A program made the translations under genes and the position numbers. This document shows positions 24,271 to 34,471 of a stretch of DNA of 64,000 nt, piece after piece (the first letter of the stretch is position 1; every line of letters starts with the position of its first letter). Origin of the DNA: Algibacter sp045066735 (GTDB taxonomy: Bacteria > Bacteroidota > Bacteroidia > Flavobacteriales > Flavobacteriaceae); the NCBI RefSeq assembly GCF_045066735.1, contig NZ_JBISHH010000013.1:1-64000 (forward strand), read 5' to 3'. The notes under the pieces are model-generated. The model ran no database searches, had not been told where the DNA came from, and was given only the letters and a program-made list of their open reading frames with translations.

Positions 24271-25575
24271 ATGAGTATTGAAGTAATAAGTATTATCGTT
24301 TTATTTGTAAGTTTCTTTACATTATTGATGTTAAGAGTACCAGTAGCTTATAGTATTGGTATCTCCACAACTATAAGTTTATTGTTGAATATTGACAAGT
24401 TACCAGGTTTAACAACCATTGCGCAACGAATGACTACTGGTATTGATAGTTTTGCGCTTTTAGCCATTCCGTTTTTTGTATTGGCAGGTGAAATTATGAA
24501 GCAAGGTGGTATAGCCAATAGGTTAATAAATTTTGCGAAATCTTTAGTAGCGAGTTTACCGGGAGGTTTAGCTTATGTAAATGTATTAGCATCTATGTTA
24601 TTTGGTGCTATTTCTGGTTCGGCTATTGCAGCAACATCGGCCATTGGAAGTATAATGACAGATAGAATGGAGGAGGAAGGTTATCCAAGAGAATTTAGTG
24701 CCTCTGTAAATATTACCTCGGCAACTACAGGTTTATTAATTCCGCCAAGTAATATTTTAATTGTATATGCTTTAGCAAGTGGTGGTACAGCATCAGTTGC
24801 AGCATTGTTTATCGCAGGTTATTTACCTGGAATTTTATTAGGCGTAGCTATTATGGCTTATATTGCTTTTGTTGCTATTACACGTAAATTTACCAAAGGA
24901 CATCGCGCACCTTTATCTTTAATATGGACTTATTTTAGAAAAGCCTTTTTTAGTTTGTTGCTTTTAGTAATTGTGGTTGGTGGTATTGTAGCGGGTATTT
25001 TTACAGCTACCGAAGCTTCTGCTATTGCAGTGCTTTATGCTGGTGTTTTAGCATTAGTTTATGGAGATGTAAAAGCTAAAGATTTTCCTGCTATTTTATT
25101 AACAAGTGCAAAAACTACAGCAGTAGTTATGTTTTTAATTTGTACGTCTATGGCCATGTCTTGGCTGTTTTCTTTTGAGGGCATTCCAGAACTTATAAGT
25201 AGTTTTTTATTGGAGCAGTTTAGTAATAAAATAGTAATATTTTTAGTTATTAATTTGGTGCTTCTAATTATCGGGACATTTATGGACATGACGCCCGCAG
25301 TTCTAATTTTTACACCAATATTTTTACCTGTAGTAGTTGCATTAGGTATGGATCCAGTACACTTCGGAATTGTTTTAGTACTTAACCTCTGTATTGGCCT
25401 ATGCACGCCCCCCGTTGGAACTATTCTTTTTGTAGGTAGTGGTGTTGCTAATGTTTCAGTTTCGCAAGTTATAAAACCGTTGATTCCGTTTTTAGTAATA
25501 ATGGTCGTTGTATTACTTTTAATTACATATATCCCTGCAATTTCAATGTATTTGCCACAACTTTTAGGTTTGTAA
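24271..25575 (+). CDS. dctM: TRAP transporter large permease (DctM)
   Basis: 434 residues with 11-12 membrane helices. Conserved blocks LLAIPFFVLAGEIMKQGG, LLIPPSNILIVYALASGG and LCIGLCTPPVGTILFVGSG are diagnostic. Forms the transport channel with DctQ and uses the Na gradient to import the DctP-bound solute. Last gene of the hexuronate operon. Between this stop and the next gene is a long-armed inverted repeat at 25599-25655. Confidence 0.95.
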   Translation: MSIEVISIIVLFVSFFTLLMLRVPVAYSIGISTTISLLLNIDKLPGLTTIAQRMTTGIDSFALLAIPFFVLAGEIMKQGGIANRLINFAKSLVASLPGGLAYVNVLASMLFGAISGSAIAATSAIGSIMTDRMEEEGYPREFSASVNITSATTGLLIPPSNILIVYALASGGTASVAALFIAGYLPGILLGVAIMAYIAFVAITRKFTKGHRAPLSLIWTYFRKAFFSLLLLVIVVGGIVAGIFTATEASAIAVLYAGVLALVYGDVKAKDFPAILLTSAKTTAVVMFLICTSMAMSWLFSFEGIPELISSFLLEQFSNKIVIFLVINLVLLIIGTFMDMTPAVLIFTPIFLPVVVALGMDPVHFGIVLVLNLCIGLCTPPVGTILFVGSGVANVSVSQVIKPLIPFLVIMVVVLLLITYIPAISMYLPQLLGL

Positions 25576-25598
25576 ACAAAAATATTTAAACGAAATAG

Positions 25599-25655
25599 TA
25601 AGGTTGAATTTTTTGAAATGGTCATATTTATGGCAATTCTAGAAATTCAACCTTA
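25599..25655. repeat. Inverted repeat downstream of the TRAP operon
   Basis: GTAAGGTTGAATTT-like arm (25599-25611) and AAATTCAACCTT (25643-25655) are perfect over 13 bases, with a 31-base AT-rich loop. No T-run follows, so it is not a canonical terminator; it could stabilise the operon mRNA 3' end. Confidence 0.4.
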
Positions 25656-25756
25656 TTAGTTTAAAATATAAACTGTATAAATTGAGTGTTTTTTCAAGCT
25701 AAGAAAGGAGTAATTGTTTTGAAAAAATTCTTGATATATCTATTTTTTATGTAGCC

Positions 25757-26815
25757 TTAATGTTTTTTCGTAGAAACAGGGTTTTCTCTAACATAGGTTT
25801 TTCCTTTAAACGAAATATGATAATCACTTTCAAAAAATCGGCTAGGTAAGTAATAATCGGTAGTAATTATTTGTGCACCAGATTTTTTTGCATCTTCAAA
25901 ATGAGTATAATCGTTTGCTCTTGCTTCTTTAGTTCCAGCATCAGCACGTGTTCTAATAATATAGCCTTTAGAAACGAGGTTTGATATAGTAGAATCTTCT
26001 GGATTATTTCTTATTAATGCTGCCGCTTCAGGTGTTCCAGGTTCAGCATTTACAAATAATACACGGTTTTGTAAAGAAGGATGACTTTTTATATATAAAC
26101 TTCTTTTGTCTTTAGTATCATCCAATATGAATAAAAACTTGCCACGTGCATCTTTTAGTTTTGGCCAGTTGTTGTTTAAAACTGCTTCTTCTAAGGTTAA
26201 AAAGGAACCTCTAACATCATCTGGCGTAATAAGCTTATCTTTTCCTAAGCCATTAATAAGTGCCTGGTCTAAATCTTTAAAAAATTGATCTGTAACTTGG
26301 TCTGGTTTAGTACCAAATTTGTTTTCACCACCGTCTTTAGCTTCTAGAGTAATAAAAATGGGTTCGTGCGTTGGATTGGTTTCCGACCAGATTCTTATCG
26401 CATCTAAGCAAGTATTGAGCGTGTAATAATGTGTTCTAAAATCGATATCTGGAATATGTAAAATCTTAAAACCTGGTTTCAGCATTTCTTTATTAGCATC
26501 GTAAACTTCTTTGGGCTTAGCAAACTGTAAACCTTTAGGTGTAGCGAATTTTCCGCCATAAATATCACTGTAAATATCAATTTCTAAATTTCTTAAACCG
26601 AGTTCTAATTGTTCATGAATGGAAATGTGGTCGTATTGTAAAGATGCCATTTTATCACTTTGCGTTGATAAAAATGAATATAAATCATCTTCTATGGCTT
26701 TTTTATAACTGTTGTGCGATCCAATAACTTGTATTTGATTAATGCGTAAATCATCATGTTGTGCAGATAGATTTAAACAAAAAAATGTAATGAGTAAGGC
26801 GCTAAAATATTTCAT
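25757..26815 (-). CDS. Exported phosphoinositide phospholipase C1-like protein
   Basis: About 352 residues from the ATG at 26815 (signal peptide MKYFSALLITFFCLNLSAQ); an ORF start 9 codons earlier at 26842 would add a charged tail before the signal peptide and is unlikely. Catalytic-domain pieces: VIGSHNSYKKAIEDDL (first catalytic His), HEQLELGLRNLEIDIY (Asp/Glu metal ligands) and PIFITLEAKDGG. This is the Ca-dependent PI-PLC-like family common in Bacteroidota, acting on phosphodiester substrates outside the cytoplasm; the true substrate is unknown. Divergent from the SusC gene. Confidence 0.85.
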   Translation of the reverse strand: MKYFSALLITFFCLNLSAQHDDLRINQIQVIGSHNSYKKAIEDDLYSFLSTQSDKMASLQYDHISIHEQLELGLRNLEIDIYSDIYGGKFATPKGLQFAKPKEVYDANKEMLKPGFKILHIPDIDFRTHYYTLNTCLDAIRIWSETNPTHEPIFITLEAKDGGENKFGTKPDQVTDQFFKDLDQALINGLGKDKLITPDDVRGSFLTLEEAVLNNNWPKLKDARGKFLFILDDTKDKRSLYIKSHPSLQNRVLFVNAEPGTPEAAALIRNNPEDSTISNLVSKGYIIRTRADAGTKEARANDYTHFEDAKKSGAQIITTDYYLPSRFFESDYHISFKGKTYVRENPVSTKKH

Positions 26816-26960
26816 AAAATAAGATTGGTTTAAGGGCAACAAAAGTATAATGTTCAGTTTAATATTGTGTTAATAAATTGAAAACAAAATATAAATATTT
26901 ACTTTCATATTAATCTGTTAAAAACCTTTAATGTATTGGTTTTTTATGTTTTAACTCTAT

Positions 26961-26991
26961 TTGGTTTCAATTTGGAGTTATGATATATTTA
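26961..26991 (+). promoter_or_regulatory. Candidate promoter of the SusC/SusD pair
   Basis: TTG at 26961-26963, 20-base spacer, TATATTTA at 26984-26991 (one mismatch to TAnnTTTG). It would give a ~200-base leader. In that leader CCGTAG (27132-27137) and CTACGG (27150-27155) can form a short hairpin. No other gene in 26843-27192. Confidence 0.4.
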
Positions 26992-27192
26992 ATAATGCCA
27001 TAACAGTAGGGTAAAATAAAACCGTTTAAAATTTTATTTTTTTGCACTCTCTAAGCTCGCAATACATGTTAAATATTTAAACCGTCAACTTTATGTAAAG
27101 ATTAAAAGCAACCCTAATTTACAAATTAAAACCGTAGCTGCTGGAACAACTACGGCTAAATCATTAAGCATTGTAAAACCAATCACTTAAAA

Positions 27193-30100
27193 ATGTACAC
27201 TAAAAATAATTTTTTTACACTAAAAAATATAGCTTTTTTAGTTTTATCTATACTATTATATCAAAGCGGATATTCAAACAGTATACCAACAAGATCAATA
27301 AATTTTTCAAAACCAGTTGTCCAGAAAACAATCAATGGTGTTGTTGTAGACGAATCTGGGGTGCCATTACCAGGAGCTACTGTTATTTTAAAAGGAACTT
27401 CTACAGGAGCTTCTACCGATTTTGACGGTAAATTTTCCCTACAAGCCGCTATCGGGCAAATCTTGCATATCTCGTTTGTAGGTTATGAAAGTAAAGATGT
27501 TGTTATCAAATCTGCCGTGTTAAAAGTTTCTCTTGATCCATTAAATGCCATGTTGGACGAGGTTCTAATTGTTGGTTATGGTCAACAAACAAAAAAAGAT
27601 TTAACCGGAGCAGTAACACAACTTTCTACGGAGGATTTTAAAAAGGGAGTAAACGTATCTCCAGACAATTTATTGCAAGGCAAAGTGGCTGGTGTTCGTG
27701 TAGTACAATCTAGTGGAGAACCAGGCGCTGGTGTTAATGTATCTATTCGTGGTGTGGGATCTATTCGTAGTGGTAGTTCCCCATTATTTGTTGTAGATGG
27801 CGTACCGTTAAGTAACAACAATGTGAGTGCAGCGAGCCCAAATGTTGGCTTGGGGAGTTCTAGTGCTAAAAACCCATTAAACTTTTTAAATACAAGCGAT
27901 ATTGCTTCTATTACGGTTTTAAAAGATGCTTCAGCGGCTGCTATTTATGGAGCAAGAGGTTCTAACGGTGTTGTAATTATTACAACCAAAAAAGGAAAAA
28001 CTGGCGATGTTACCATAACAGTAGATTCTTATTTAAGTGTGGCTTCCGTTATTAAGAAAACAGATGTTTTATCGGCTAGTGAATACAGAAACGCTATTAC
28101 GGAACCAGCTTACGATCATGGTGGAAATACAGATTGGCAAGATGAGTTGTTACGTAGTGCAGTAACGCAAAACAATAATTTTTCGTTTGCAAAGAAAACG
28201 GAAACCGGAAATTACTACACTTCTCTATCTTTTATGGATCAGGAGGGAATTGTTGAAACTAGTGGGTTTAAACGAACTACGGCACGTTTAAATGCAGAAG
28301 AATCTTTTCTGGATAATAAACGACTAAAGGTTAAAGTGAATTTAACAGCGAGTCAAATTAACGAAACAGGAGTTCCTAACGGAGCTAATGCGGGTTCTGA
28401 CGGACAGCTAATTATTCATGCTCTAATGGCTAACCCAACGCAACCTGTTTTTACTGAAGATGGCGGTTTTACCAACTTCAACTTAAACCAGAATTACAAT
28501 CCCATGTATTTGTTGGATATTTACGATGATCATACACAAACGTTACGTGTTCTTGGTAACATAGAAACAACGTTTAGAATTATTGATGGTTTAGAATATA
28601 AATTTAACTACGGCATAGATCGTTCAGTTTCCGAAAGAAATTCTACTATTTATCCAAACGCAACCGATAGAACTCCGGATGGTGCTTATGTTCAGAATAA
28701 TTTAGATTCACAAAGTACTTTAATGGAGCATTATTTAACCTACCGTTTTGATTTAAATAAAAGCAAATTTGAAGTTTTAGGAGGATTTTCTTATCAAGAA
28801 TTTGATTTCTCAGGAACAAACTTTTCTTTAACAGGAATAGATGAGCAAGGTACTGGTGTTGCACCAGAATACGATCCGGGATATTCTGGAGAACAATCTG
28901 GTGTTGGCGGATATGCACAAGTAAACGAGTTACAGTCTTATTTTGGAAGATTAAACTACAATTTTGACGATAAATATTTATTAACAGCATCTTTAAGAGC
29001 CGATGGTTCTACACGTTTTGGTGAAAATAATAAATACGGTTATTTCCCTTCTTTTGCATTAGGTTGGAATTTGGATAACGAAAACTTTATTACTGAAGTA
29101 GAAGACATCGACCAATTAAAATTAAGAATGAGCTGGGGACAAACGGGTAATCAAGAAGTTCAAAATAAAATTACCCAAGCGAGTTACTCGCAATCGGCTT
29201 CTGGAGGCTATTATTTGTATGATGATTATAACTTAATTAATGGTATTGTAGTTAACCGTACCGCGAACCCGGATTTAAAGTGGGAAGTTGTAACGCAGCT
29301 TAACGTTGGTGTGGATTTTAGTTTATGGAACAATAAACTTTACGGATCTTTAGATTATTATAACAAAACAACAACCGATGCTATTTTAAATATACCATCT
29401 GAGCCATTGAGTCCAACTACAACAGTTTGGAAAAATATAGATGGAAAAATTGTAAACAAAGGTTTCGAGTTTTCTTTAGGAACTAATTTAGTAACCACAG
29501 AAGATTTTTCTTGGAATGTAGATGTTAATGGAGCAACTTTAAACAATGAGATTCAAGATTTGCCTGTTTCAGAATTATATTCTGGTAGTGTAGCAGGACC
29601 TGGTTTATCTGGAGTTTCTGCGAATATCTATAAAAGTGGCTATGAGGCAGGATCCTTTTTTATGCTTAAGCATTTAGGTTTTGATGCAGACGGAAACGAT
29701 ATTTTTGAAGATTTTAATGACGATAGTGTTATAAATAGTGACGATCGTCAAATATTTGAAGGAGCGCTTCCAAACTTCACTTTTGGATTAAATACAAACT
29801 TAAATTATAAGCGTTGGGATTTAAGTTTAGCCTTTATTGGTCAAACAGGTGGAATATTAGTAAACAATACGAACTTGGCTTTAAATATTAATAATATCGT
29901 GTCTGATAGAAATGTATTGTCTCAGTTTTACAACGATGGCGCTAGTTTTACTAATCAACCTCAATTATCAACTTTATATATGGAAAAATCAGATTTTATC
30001 CGTCTGAATAATGCTCGAATTGGGTATTCTGTAAATACAGAAGGTTTAAAATTAGATTGGTTACAAGGGTTGAACCTGTATGTTAGCGGTCAAAACATTT

Positions 30101-30240
30101 TTACTATTACAAACTACTCAGGTTTTGATCCCTTGGTAAACAGTCCAAGAGCATCAGGCGGAAATCAATCCATTGGAATTGATTATACAACATATCCGTC
30201 GTCAAGATCATTTTTATTAGGAGCAACTTTAAAACTATAA
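27193..30240 (+). CDS. SusC/RagA-type TonB-linked outer-membrane protein
   Basis: 1015 residues. After the signal region, a carboxypeptidase-regulatory-like domain (INGVVVDESGVPLPGATVI), a plug domain containing VNVSIRGVGSIRSGSSPLF and the SusC hallmark ITVLKDASAAAIYGARGSNG, then a barrel finishing PSSRSFLLGATLKL. SusC proteins are TonB-driven importers capped by SusD lipoproteins; the SusD gene follows 4 bases later. No glycoside hydrolase, peptidase or regulator gene is attached, so the ligand cannot be told. Confidence 0.95.
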   Translation: MYTKNNFFTLKNIAFLVLSILLYQSGYSNSIPTRSINFSKPVVQKTINGVVVDESGVPLPGATVILKGTSTGASTDFDGKFSLQAAIGQILHISFVGYESKDVVIKSAVLKVSLDPLNAMLDEVLIVGYGQQTKKDLTGAVTQLSTEDFKKGVNVSPDNLLQGKVAGVRVVQSSGEPGAGVNVSIRGVGSIRSGSSPLFVVDGVPLSNNNVSAASPNVGLGSSSAKNPLNFLNTSDIASITVLKDASAAAIYGARGSNGVVIITTKKGKTGDVTITVDSYLSVASVIKKTDVLSASEYRNAITEPAYDHGGNTDWQDELLRSAVTQNNNFSFAKKTETGNYYTSLSFMDQEGIVETSGFKRTTARLNAEESFLDNKRLKVKVNLTASQINETGVPNGANAGSDGQLIIHALMANPTQPVFTEDGGFTNFNLNQNYNPMYLLDIYDDHTQTLRVLGNIETTFRIIDGLEYKFNYGIDRSVSERNSTIYPNATDRTPDGAYVQNNLDSQSTLMEHYLTYRFDLNKSKFEVLGGFSYQEFDFSGTNFSLTGIDEQGTGVAPEYDPGYSGEQSGVGGYAQVNELQSYFGRLNYNFDDKYLLTASLRADGSTRFGENNKYGYFPSFALGWNLDNENFITEVEDIDQLKLRMSWGQTGNQEVQNKITQASYSQSASGGYYLYDDYNLINGIVVNRTANPDLKWEVVTQLNVGVDFSLWNNKLYGSLDYYNKTTTDAILNIPSEPLSPTTTVWKNIDGKIVNKGFEFSLGTNLVTTEDFSWNVDVNGATLNNEIQDLPVSELYSGSVAGPGLSGVSANIYKSGYEAGSFFMLKHLGFDADGNDIFEDFNDDSVINSDDRQIFEGALPNFTFGLNTNLNYKRWDLSLAFIGQTGGILVNNTNLALNINNIVSDRNVLSQFYNDGASFTNQPQLSTLYMEKSDFIRLNNARIGYSVNTEGLKLDWLQGLNLYVSGQNIFTITNYSGFDPLVNSPRASGGNQSIGIDYTTYPSSRSFLLGATLKL

Positions 30241-30243
30241 TTT

Positions 30244-32013
30244 ATGAAAATTTCAAATATAATATCAAAAACAGCTTCTATTTTTATGCTTAGTACACTT
30301 GTTTTTAGCTGTACAGATTTAAATGAAGAAGTGATAGATGAAGTGATTGGAGGCGCAAGCTCTAATCCCGAAAGTGCTATGGCAGCTGCTTATGGGCAAT
30401 TAGCAAATAGAACATTTACAGATCACGGAAACGTATTTGGTTTACAAGAATACCCTACCGATGAGTGCATGTTACCAACACGAGGAAGTGACTGGGGCGA
30501 TGGTGGAAAATGGCGTGCTTTAACGGAGTTTACTTGGGGAACTAATAATGCAGCTGTTTCGGGAACCTGGAATAATTTAACAAGCGGTATTACAAAAACC
30601 TTAACAGCAATTGAGTCTTTGGAGGAAAATCCAGATTATACAAATTACGATTTGTTTTTAGCAGAAGCACGTGGTTTATTAGCTCTTTATGTGTACAATA
30701 CCTTAGATTTATTTAATCAAGCGCCATACAGAGATCCATTTACCGTAGGTGCTCCATTAGAAATTCTGCAAGGAGAAACAGAAATTGATAATTTAATTTC
30801 TGATGTTGAAGCTATTATTCCTAGCCTTGCTAATTTAGGCGAAAACCAAACTTACAATGGTCGTTTTACTAAGCAAGCGGCTTATGCGTTATTGGCCGAT
30901 ATGTATTTGAATAGAGCCGTTTTTAAAGATCGCTATAATGCAGGTTCTAGTTTTAATTTTACTGAAACTGCGGTGGATGGTGATGGAAACGATATGGATA
31001 AAGTAATTTATTACACATCGCTTTTAATAGATGGAGATTTTAATTTAGAGAGTAACTATTTTGATAATTTTGCTATAGATAACACCAACGGATCGGAAAT
31101 TATTTTTGCTGTAGCTCAAGAAAATGATAATATTAGATCTAGCGATAACGATTTTGCGTACATGTCTACTGGTCGTGCGCAAAAGCAAACACCAGATAAC
31201 CGCGGAACAAACGGGTCTTGTGTAGAACCTGAGTTTTACTATACTTGGTATGGAAATCATGACGACCCTCGTTTTCACCGTTACTATCAATATAGTGATG
31301 GTACTTGGTTCATGAACGATGGAACAACAGGAAGTGTGCCTGCTGAAGATACTAGAACCGATACTGGTAAGTGGCGTGTGCATTTTAACCGTGGTTTACA
31401 AGTAGGGCAACAGTATGGACCAACATTAGATGGTTCAGGTGGTTTTAATATGACAGCCGATGGGCGTATTGCCATTAGTAAATTATTCATGGAGAAAAAT
31501 GCAACTACACCTATGGATTATACTCCCGATTTAGATTTTAACAATCCATTAGAAGCTGTGTTTTCACAAGATGAAATTAATCGCGGTGTTCGTAATTTTA
31601 AATGGGAATTCGACCCTAATTATGGCAATGGAAACTCTGCAGTAGATGTGCCATTGTATCGATTAGGAGGTATGTATTGTATGCGTGCCGAAGCTTATTT
31701 CCGTAAAGGAGAAACAGCTTTAGCTCTTGATGATATCAATATGTTAAGAACCAGTAGAACACGTGAAGCACTCTTCGGAAATGCGCCAGGTGTTGCAATT
31801 ACTTCTTTAGATGAAACAACTCTATATAACGAGATTGGTTTTGAGATGTATTGGGAAATGTACCGAAGAAAACAAATGATACGTTTTGGAACTTTTGATG
31901 ATGCCTATACTGCAAAATCTGCTACAGAACCATATTTAAGAGTGTATGCTATTCCGCAGGCTACTATTGATGTAACCGATGAAATTAGTCAAAATTTCGG
32001 GTATATTAACTAA
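30244..32013 (+). CDS. SusD/RagB-type substrate-binding lipoprotein
   Basis: 589 residues. Lipobox VFSC near residue 20 places it on the outer membrane. N-terminal EEVIDEVIGGASSNPESAMAAAYG, mid-region EARGLLALYVYNTLDLFNQAP and C-terminal YEIGFEMYWEMYRRKQMIRFG-type segment (NEIGFEMYWEMYRRKQMIRF) are SusD family blocks. It forms the lid of the adjacent SusC transporter. Ligand unknown. Confidence 0.95.
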   Translation: MKISNIISKTASIFMLSTLVFSCTDLNEEVIDEVIGGASSNPESAMAAAYGQLANRTFTDHGNVFGLQEYPTDECMLPTRGSDWGDGGKWRALTEFTWGTNNAAVSGTWNNLTSGITKTLTAIESLEENPDYTNYDLFLAEARGLLALYVYNTLDLFNQAPYRDPFTVGAPLEILQGETEIDNLISDVEAIIPSLANLGENQTYNGRFTKQAAYALLADMYLNRAVFKDRYNAGSSFNFTETAVDGDGNDMDKVIYYTSLLIDGDFNLESNYFDNFAIDNTNGSEIIFAVAQENDNIRSSDNDFAYMSTGRAQKQTPDNRGTNGSCVEPEFYYTWYGNHDDPRFHRYYQYSDGTWFMNDGTTGSVPAEDTRTDTGKWRVHFNRGLQVGQQYGPTLDGSGGFNMTADGRIAISKLFMEKNATTPMDYTPDLDFNNPLEAVFSQDEINRGVRNFKWEFDPNYGNGNSAVDVPLYRLGGMYCMRAEAYFRKGETALALDDINMLRTSRTREALFGNAPGVAITSLDETTLYNEIGFEMYWEMYRRKQMIRFGTFDDAYTAKSATEPYLRVYAIPQATIDVTDEISQNFGYIN

Positions 32014-32041
32014 GCGTCAGTTTATGTAAACTGGTAATATG

Positions 32042-32074
32042 AAAATCTCAGACTTATGGTCTGAGATTTTTTTT
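32042..32074. terminator. Bidirectional terminator between susD-like gene and the methyltransferase gene
   Basis: AAAATCTCAGAC-TTATG-GTCTGAGATTTTTTTT: 12-base perfect stem; T-run after it and A-run before it serve both converging genes. Confidence 0.9.
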
Positions 32075-32082
32075 AATTCGTT

Positions 32083-33267
32083 TTAAAAATTTGTCCGTTT
32101 GGTAATAAGTACTAATTTTTTATTATCTAAATCGGTAGTAAAAAATAAATATAGGTCACCACCATCTTTAATATTAAACTTCTTTCTAATATTTTGGACC
32201 GTTTCCGGGAAATTTCTAGTGGTGATATTAGCTTTATTCAAGCCTCTTTTTTTAATCTCTTTCTTGTTATACGGCAAAATGTCTTCAATTTTAAAAAACC
32301 TGCCTGGGAAATCTATTAAAGCATCACTAGTATACAAATGTGAATGTTTGTGAAGTTTAGAAACTTGTAATTGATTAGAAACAGAATCGAAAGCACCAGA
32401 TTTTAAAATGGCAGAATTAGGCTCATATAAGTAGGTGAGTGGTTTACTATATGTAGAATCTAATGTTTTTTCTTCATTCAAAGTAAAACTAAAAGATTCT
32501 ACGTTATCTTTTTTTAAGTTAGTAGTTTCAATGTTTATCTCTTCATTATAATTAGATTCTAATATCCAAAGCAATTCTTTTACTTCATTATTTACGGCAA
32601 TGACATGTATTGTTTTTACATGTTTTAATTCACCAATACCAACCGAAAAATCGAGTAGTGGCGATGTTTTTATCATGATGTTTTTACTATGTTTAAAAAG
32701 TAAATCTATATGCTCAGGGACATTTGGCAAACAGTCGTTTAAAAAAAAGACTTTGCCTTTACTGTCGTGTCTCCTAGATGGATCGATATAAATCCAATCA
32801 AAGTTAGACGTACTTTTTTTTAAAAACTCTATACCATCTGCACATGGTGTTTCAATATTCTCAATGCCAAGTTGTGTGTAATTGTGATTTACTATTTGCG
32901 AGAGTTGTGGGTTTATTTCGCAATGTGTTACGCTTTTAAAGTGTTTAGAAAAGTATAAGCAATCTACACCAAAACCACCCGTTAGGTCTATTACAGTTTG
33001 GCCTTGTATTAAATTGGCCTTGTGTTGCGCTGTAATTTCTGAAGATGTTTGTTCAACATTCAATTTATTAGGAAAATAGATATTTTGAGCATTAAACCAA
33101 GTAGGTAATTTTTTCTCGCTTCGTTTTTTTGCTTCAATTTGCTCTATAATGGCACTCGTTTCAACATCAGGGAAGTTGGTGCCTTTTAATAAAATAGAGG
33201 TGATGTCTGCGTGTAAATTGGCATCAATATATTTTTGGATTTCAGTATTTAAAATAGAGGTATTCAA
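32083..33267 (-). CDS. THUMP-like class I SAM-dependent methyltransferase
   Basis: 394 residues. SAM-binding motif VIDLTGGFGVDCLYFS near residue 92, then THCEINPQLSQIVNHN and a DWIYIDPSRRHD catalytic-like motif (DPSRR). C-terminal LDFSVGIGELKHVKTIHV and the RNFPETVQNIRKKFNIKDGG tail match the PG_1098-like/THUMP-like-domain methyltransferases of Bacteroidota. Probably acts on RNA or a ribosomal protein; the target is not known. Nearest upstream gene is the AI-2E-type transporter, 7 bases away. Confidence 0.85.
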   Translation of the reverse strand: MNTSILNTEIQKYIDANLHADITSILLKGTNFPDVETSAIIEQIEAKKRSEKKLPTWFNAQNIYFPNKLNVEQTSSEITAQHKANLIQGQTVIDLTGGFGVDCLYFSKHFKSVTHCEINPQLSQIVNHNYTQLGIENIETPCADGIEFLKKSTSNFDWIYIDPSRRHDSKGKVFFLNDCLPNVPEHIDLLFKHSKNIMIKTSPLLDFSVGIGELKHVKTIHVIAVNNEVKELLWILESNYNEEINIETTNLKKDNVESFSFTLNEEKTLDSTYSKPLTYLYEPNSAILKSGAFDSVSNQLQVSKLHKHSHLYTSDALIDFPGRFFKIEDILPYNKKEIKKRGLNKANITTRNFPETVQNIRKKFNIKDGGDLYLFFTTDLDNKKLVLITKRTNF

Positions 33268-33274
33268 CTTAGAA

Positions 33275-34363
33275 TTATAAACCTTTAGTTAGTTTTTTTA
33301 CAATTTTGTTTTCTGCCAAAAACTCCTTTAAAATTACTTTAATTACAGTGTAGGCAGGTACGGCAAGTATTAAACCAATAATACCGAAAAGGATTCCTGT
33401 TATTAAAATAACTAAAAATATTTCTAACGGATGCGATTTTACACTTTTGGAAAATATAATAGGTTGGCTTCCAAAATTATCTATTAATTGCCCAATCATG
33501 AATACAACAAAAACCCATAAAGTTTTTGGTAGAATAACCTCGCTGAAACTTTCGCCTAAATTACTCGTCATGGTTAAAGTTAGCATAAGCCCAGCTCCAA
33601 TTAAAGGGCCCACATAAGGAATAAGGTTTAATAGCGCACATAAAAAGGCTATTACAATAGGATTTTCTACCCCAATAATTAACAGCCCAATAGTATAAAT
33701 AATAAATAAAATTAGTATTTGAAAAATAAGTCCTACAAAATAGCGCGATAATAAATCTTTTATTTTAGTTGAAGAGTTTTTCCAGCGCGATTCTTTACCT
33801 TCTGGTATAAACGTGAGAAGTCCATTTTCGAACAAACGACTATCTTTCAGGAAGAAAAACGATATAAACAAAACTGAAAATAACCCGATGCTAAAGCTTC
33901 CGAGTCCGCTTAGAACGGAATTTAAAAAATTAGGAATCATAGCGAAGTTTACTTTTGAAAGCATGTTGGAGTCTTTAAAAGATTGTTCAACATCTATCTT
34001 ATGTAAATCAAAATAGGTCATGATTTCGATGTATAAATTCTCAATATTGACCTGTAATTCATCAATATCTAAAAGTGATAGATTTTGACCTTGCTTAATA
34101 ACTAACGGAATAAATAAACCCACCAAACCGATAAACAAGCCAAGTAAAACTAGCATAGTTACAATAACGGCAATGGTATTTTTAAACTTTAATTTTCGCT
34201 CTAAAAACAAAACGATAGGGCGTCCAATTAGCGATATTACTGCTGCTATGGCTATATAACCAATCACCGATTGTATTTGGTATAAAAAATATAAAGTGAG
34301 CGCTGTGCCTAAAATAATAGCAATGGCTTTTAGTATACCGTTTGATATGGTGTTAGAATTCAT
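33275..34363 (-). CDS. AI-2E (PerM/YhhT) family transporter
   Basis: 362 residues, seven or eight membrane helices. Blocks SLIGRPIVLFLERKLKFKN and ALLNLIPYVGPLIGAGLML near residue 247 are family signatures. Members export autoinducer-2 or act as exporters/antiporters; assignment to a ligand is not possible here. Tightly upstream of the methyltransferase gene. Confidence 0.85.
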   Translation of the reverse strand: MNSNTISNGILKAIAIILGTALTLYFLYQIQSVIGYIAIAAVISLIGRPIVLFLERKLKFKNTIAVIVTMLVLLGLFIGLVGLFIPLVIKQGQNLSLLDIDELQVNIENLYIEIMTYFDLHKIDVEQSFKDSNMLSKVNFAMIPNFLNSVLSGLGSFSIGLFSVLFISFFFLKDSRLFENGLLTFIPEGKESRWKNSSTKIKDLLSRYFVGLIFQILILFIIYTIGLLIIGVENPIVIAFLCALLNLIPYVGPLIGAGLMLTLTMTSNLGESFSEVILPKTLWVFVVFMIGQLIDNFGSQPIIFSKSVKSHPLEIFLVILITGILFGIIGLILAVPAYTVIKVILKEFLAENKIVKKLTKGL

Positions 34364-34471
34364 CTTGTAAATATAATATTATTTACTTGTAAATTTTGAG
34401 CTCCAACTTTTTTTTGAAAAGTAGCCTTGTTTATCTTGCTATTTAAGTGAGCTAAGGCAGTGAGTAATTAT

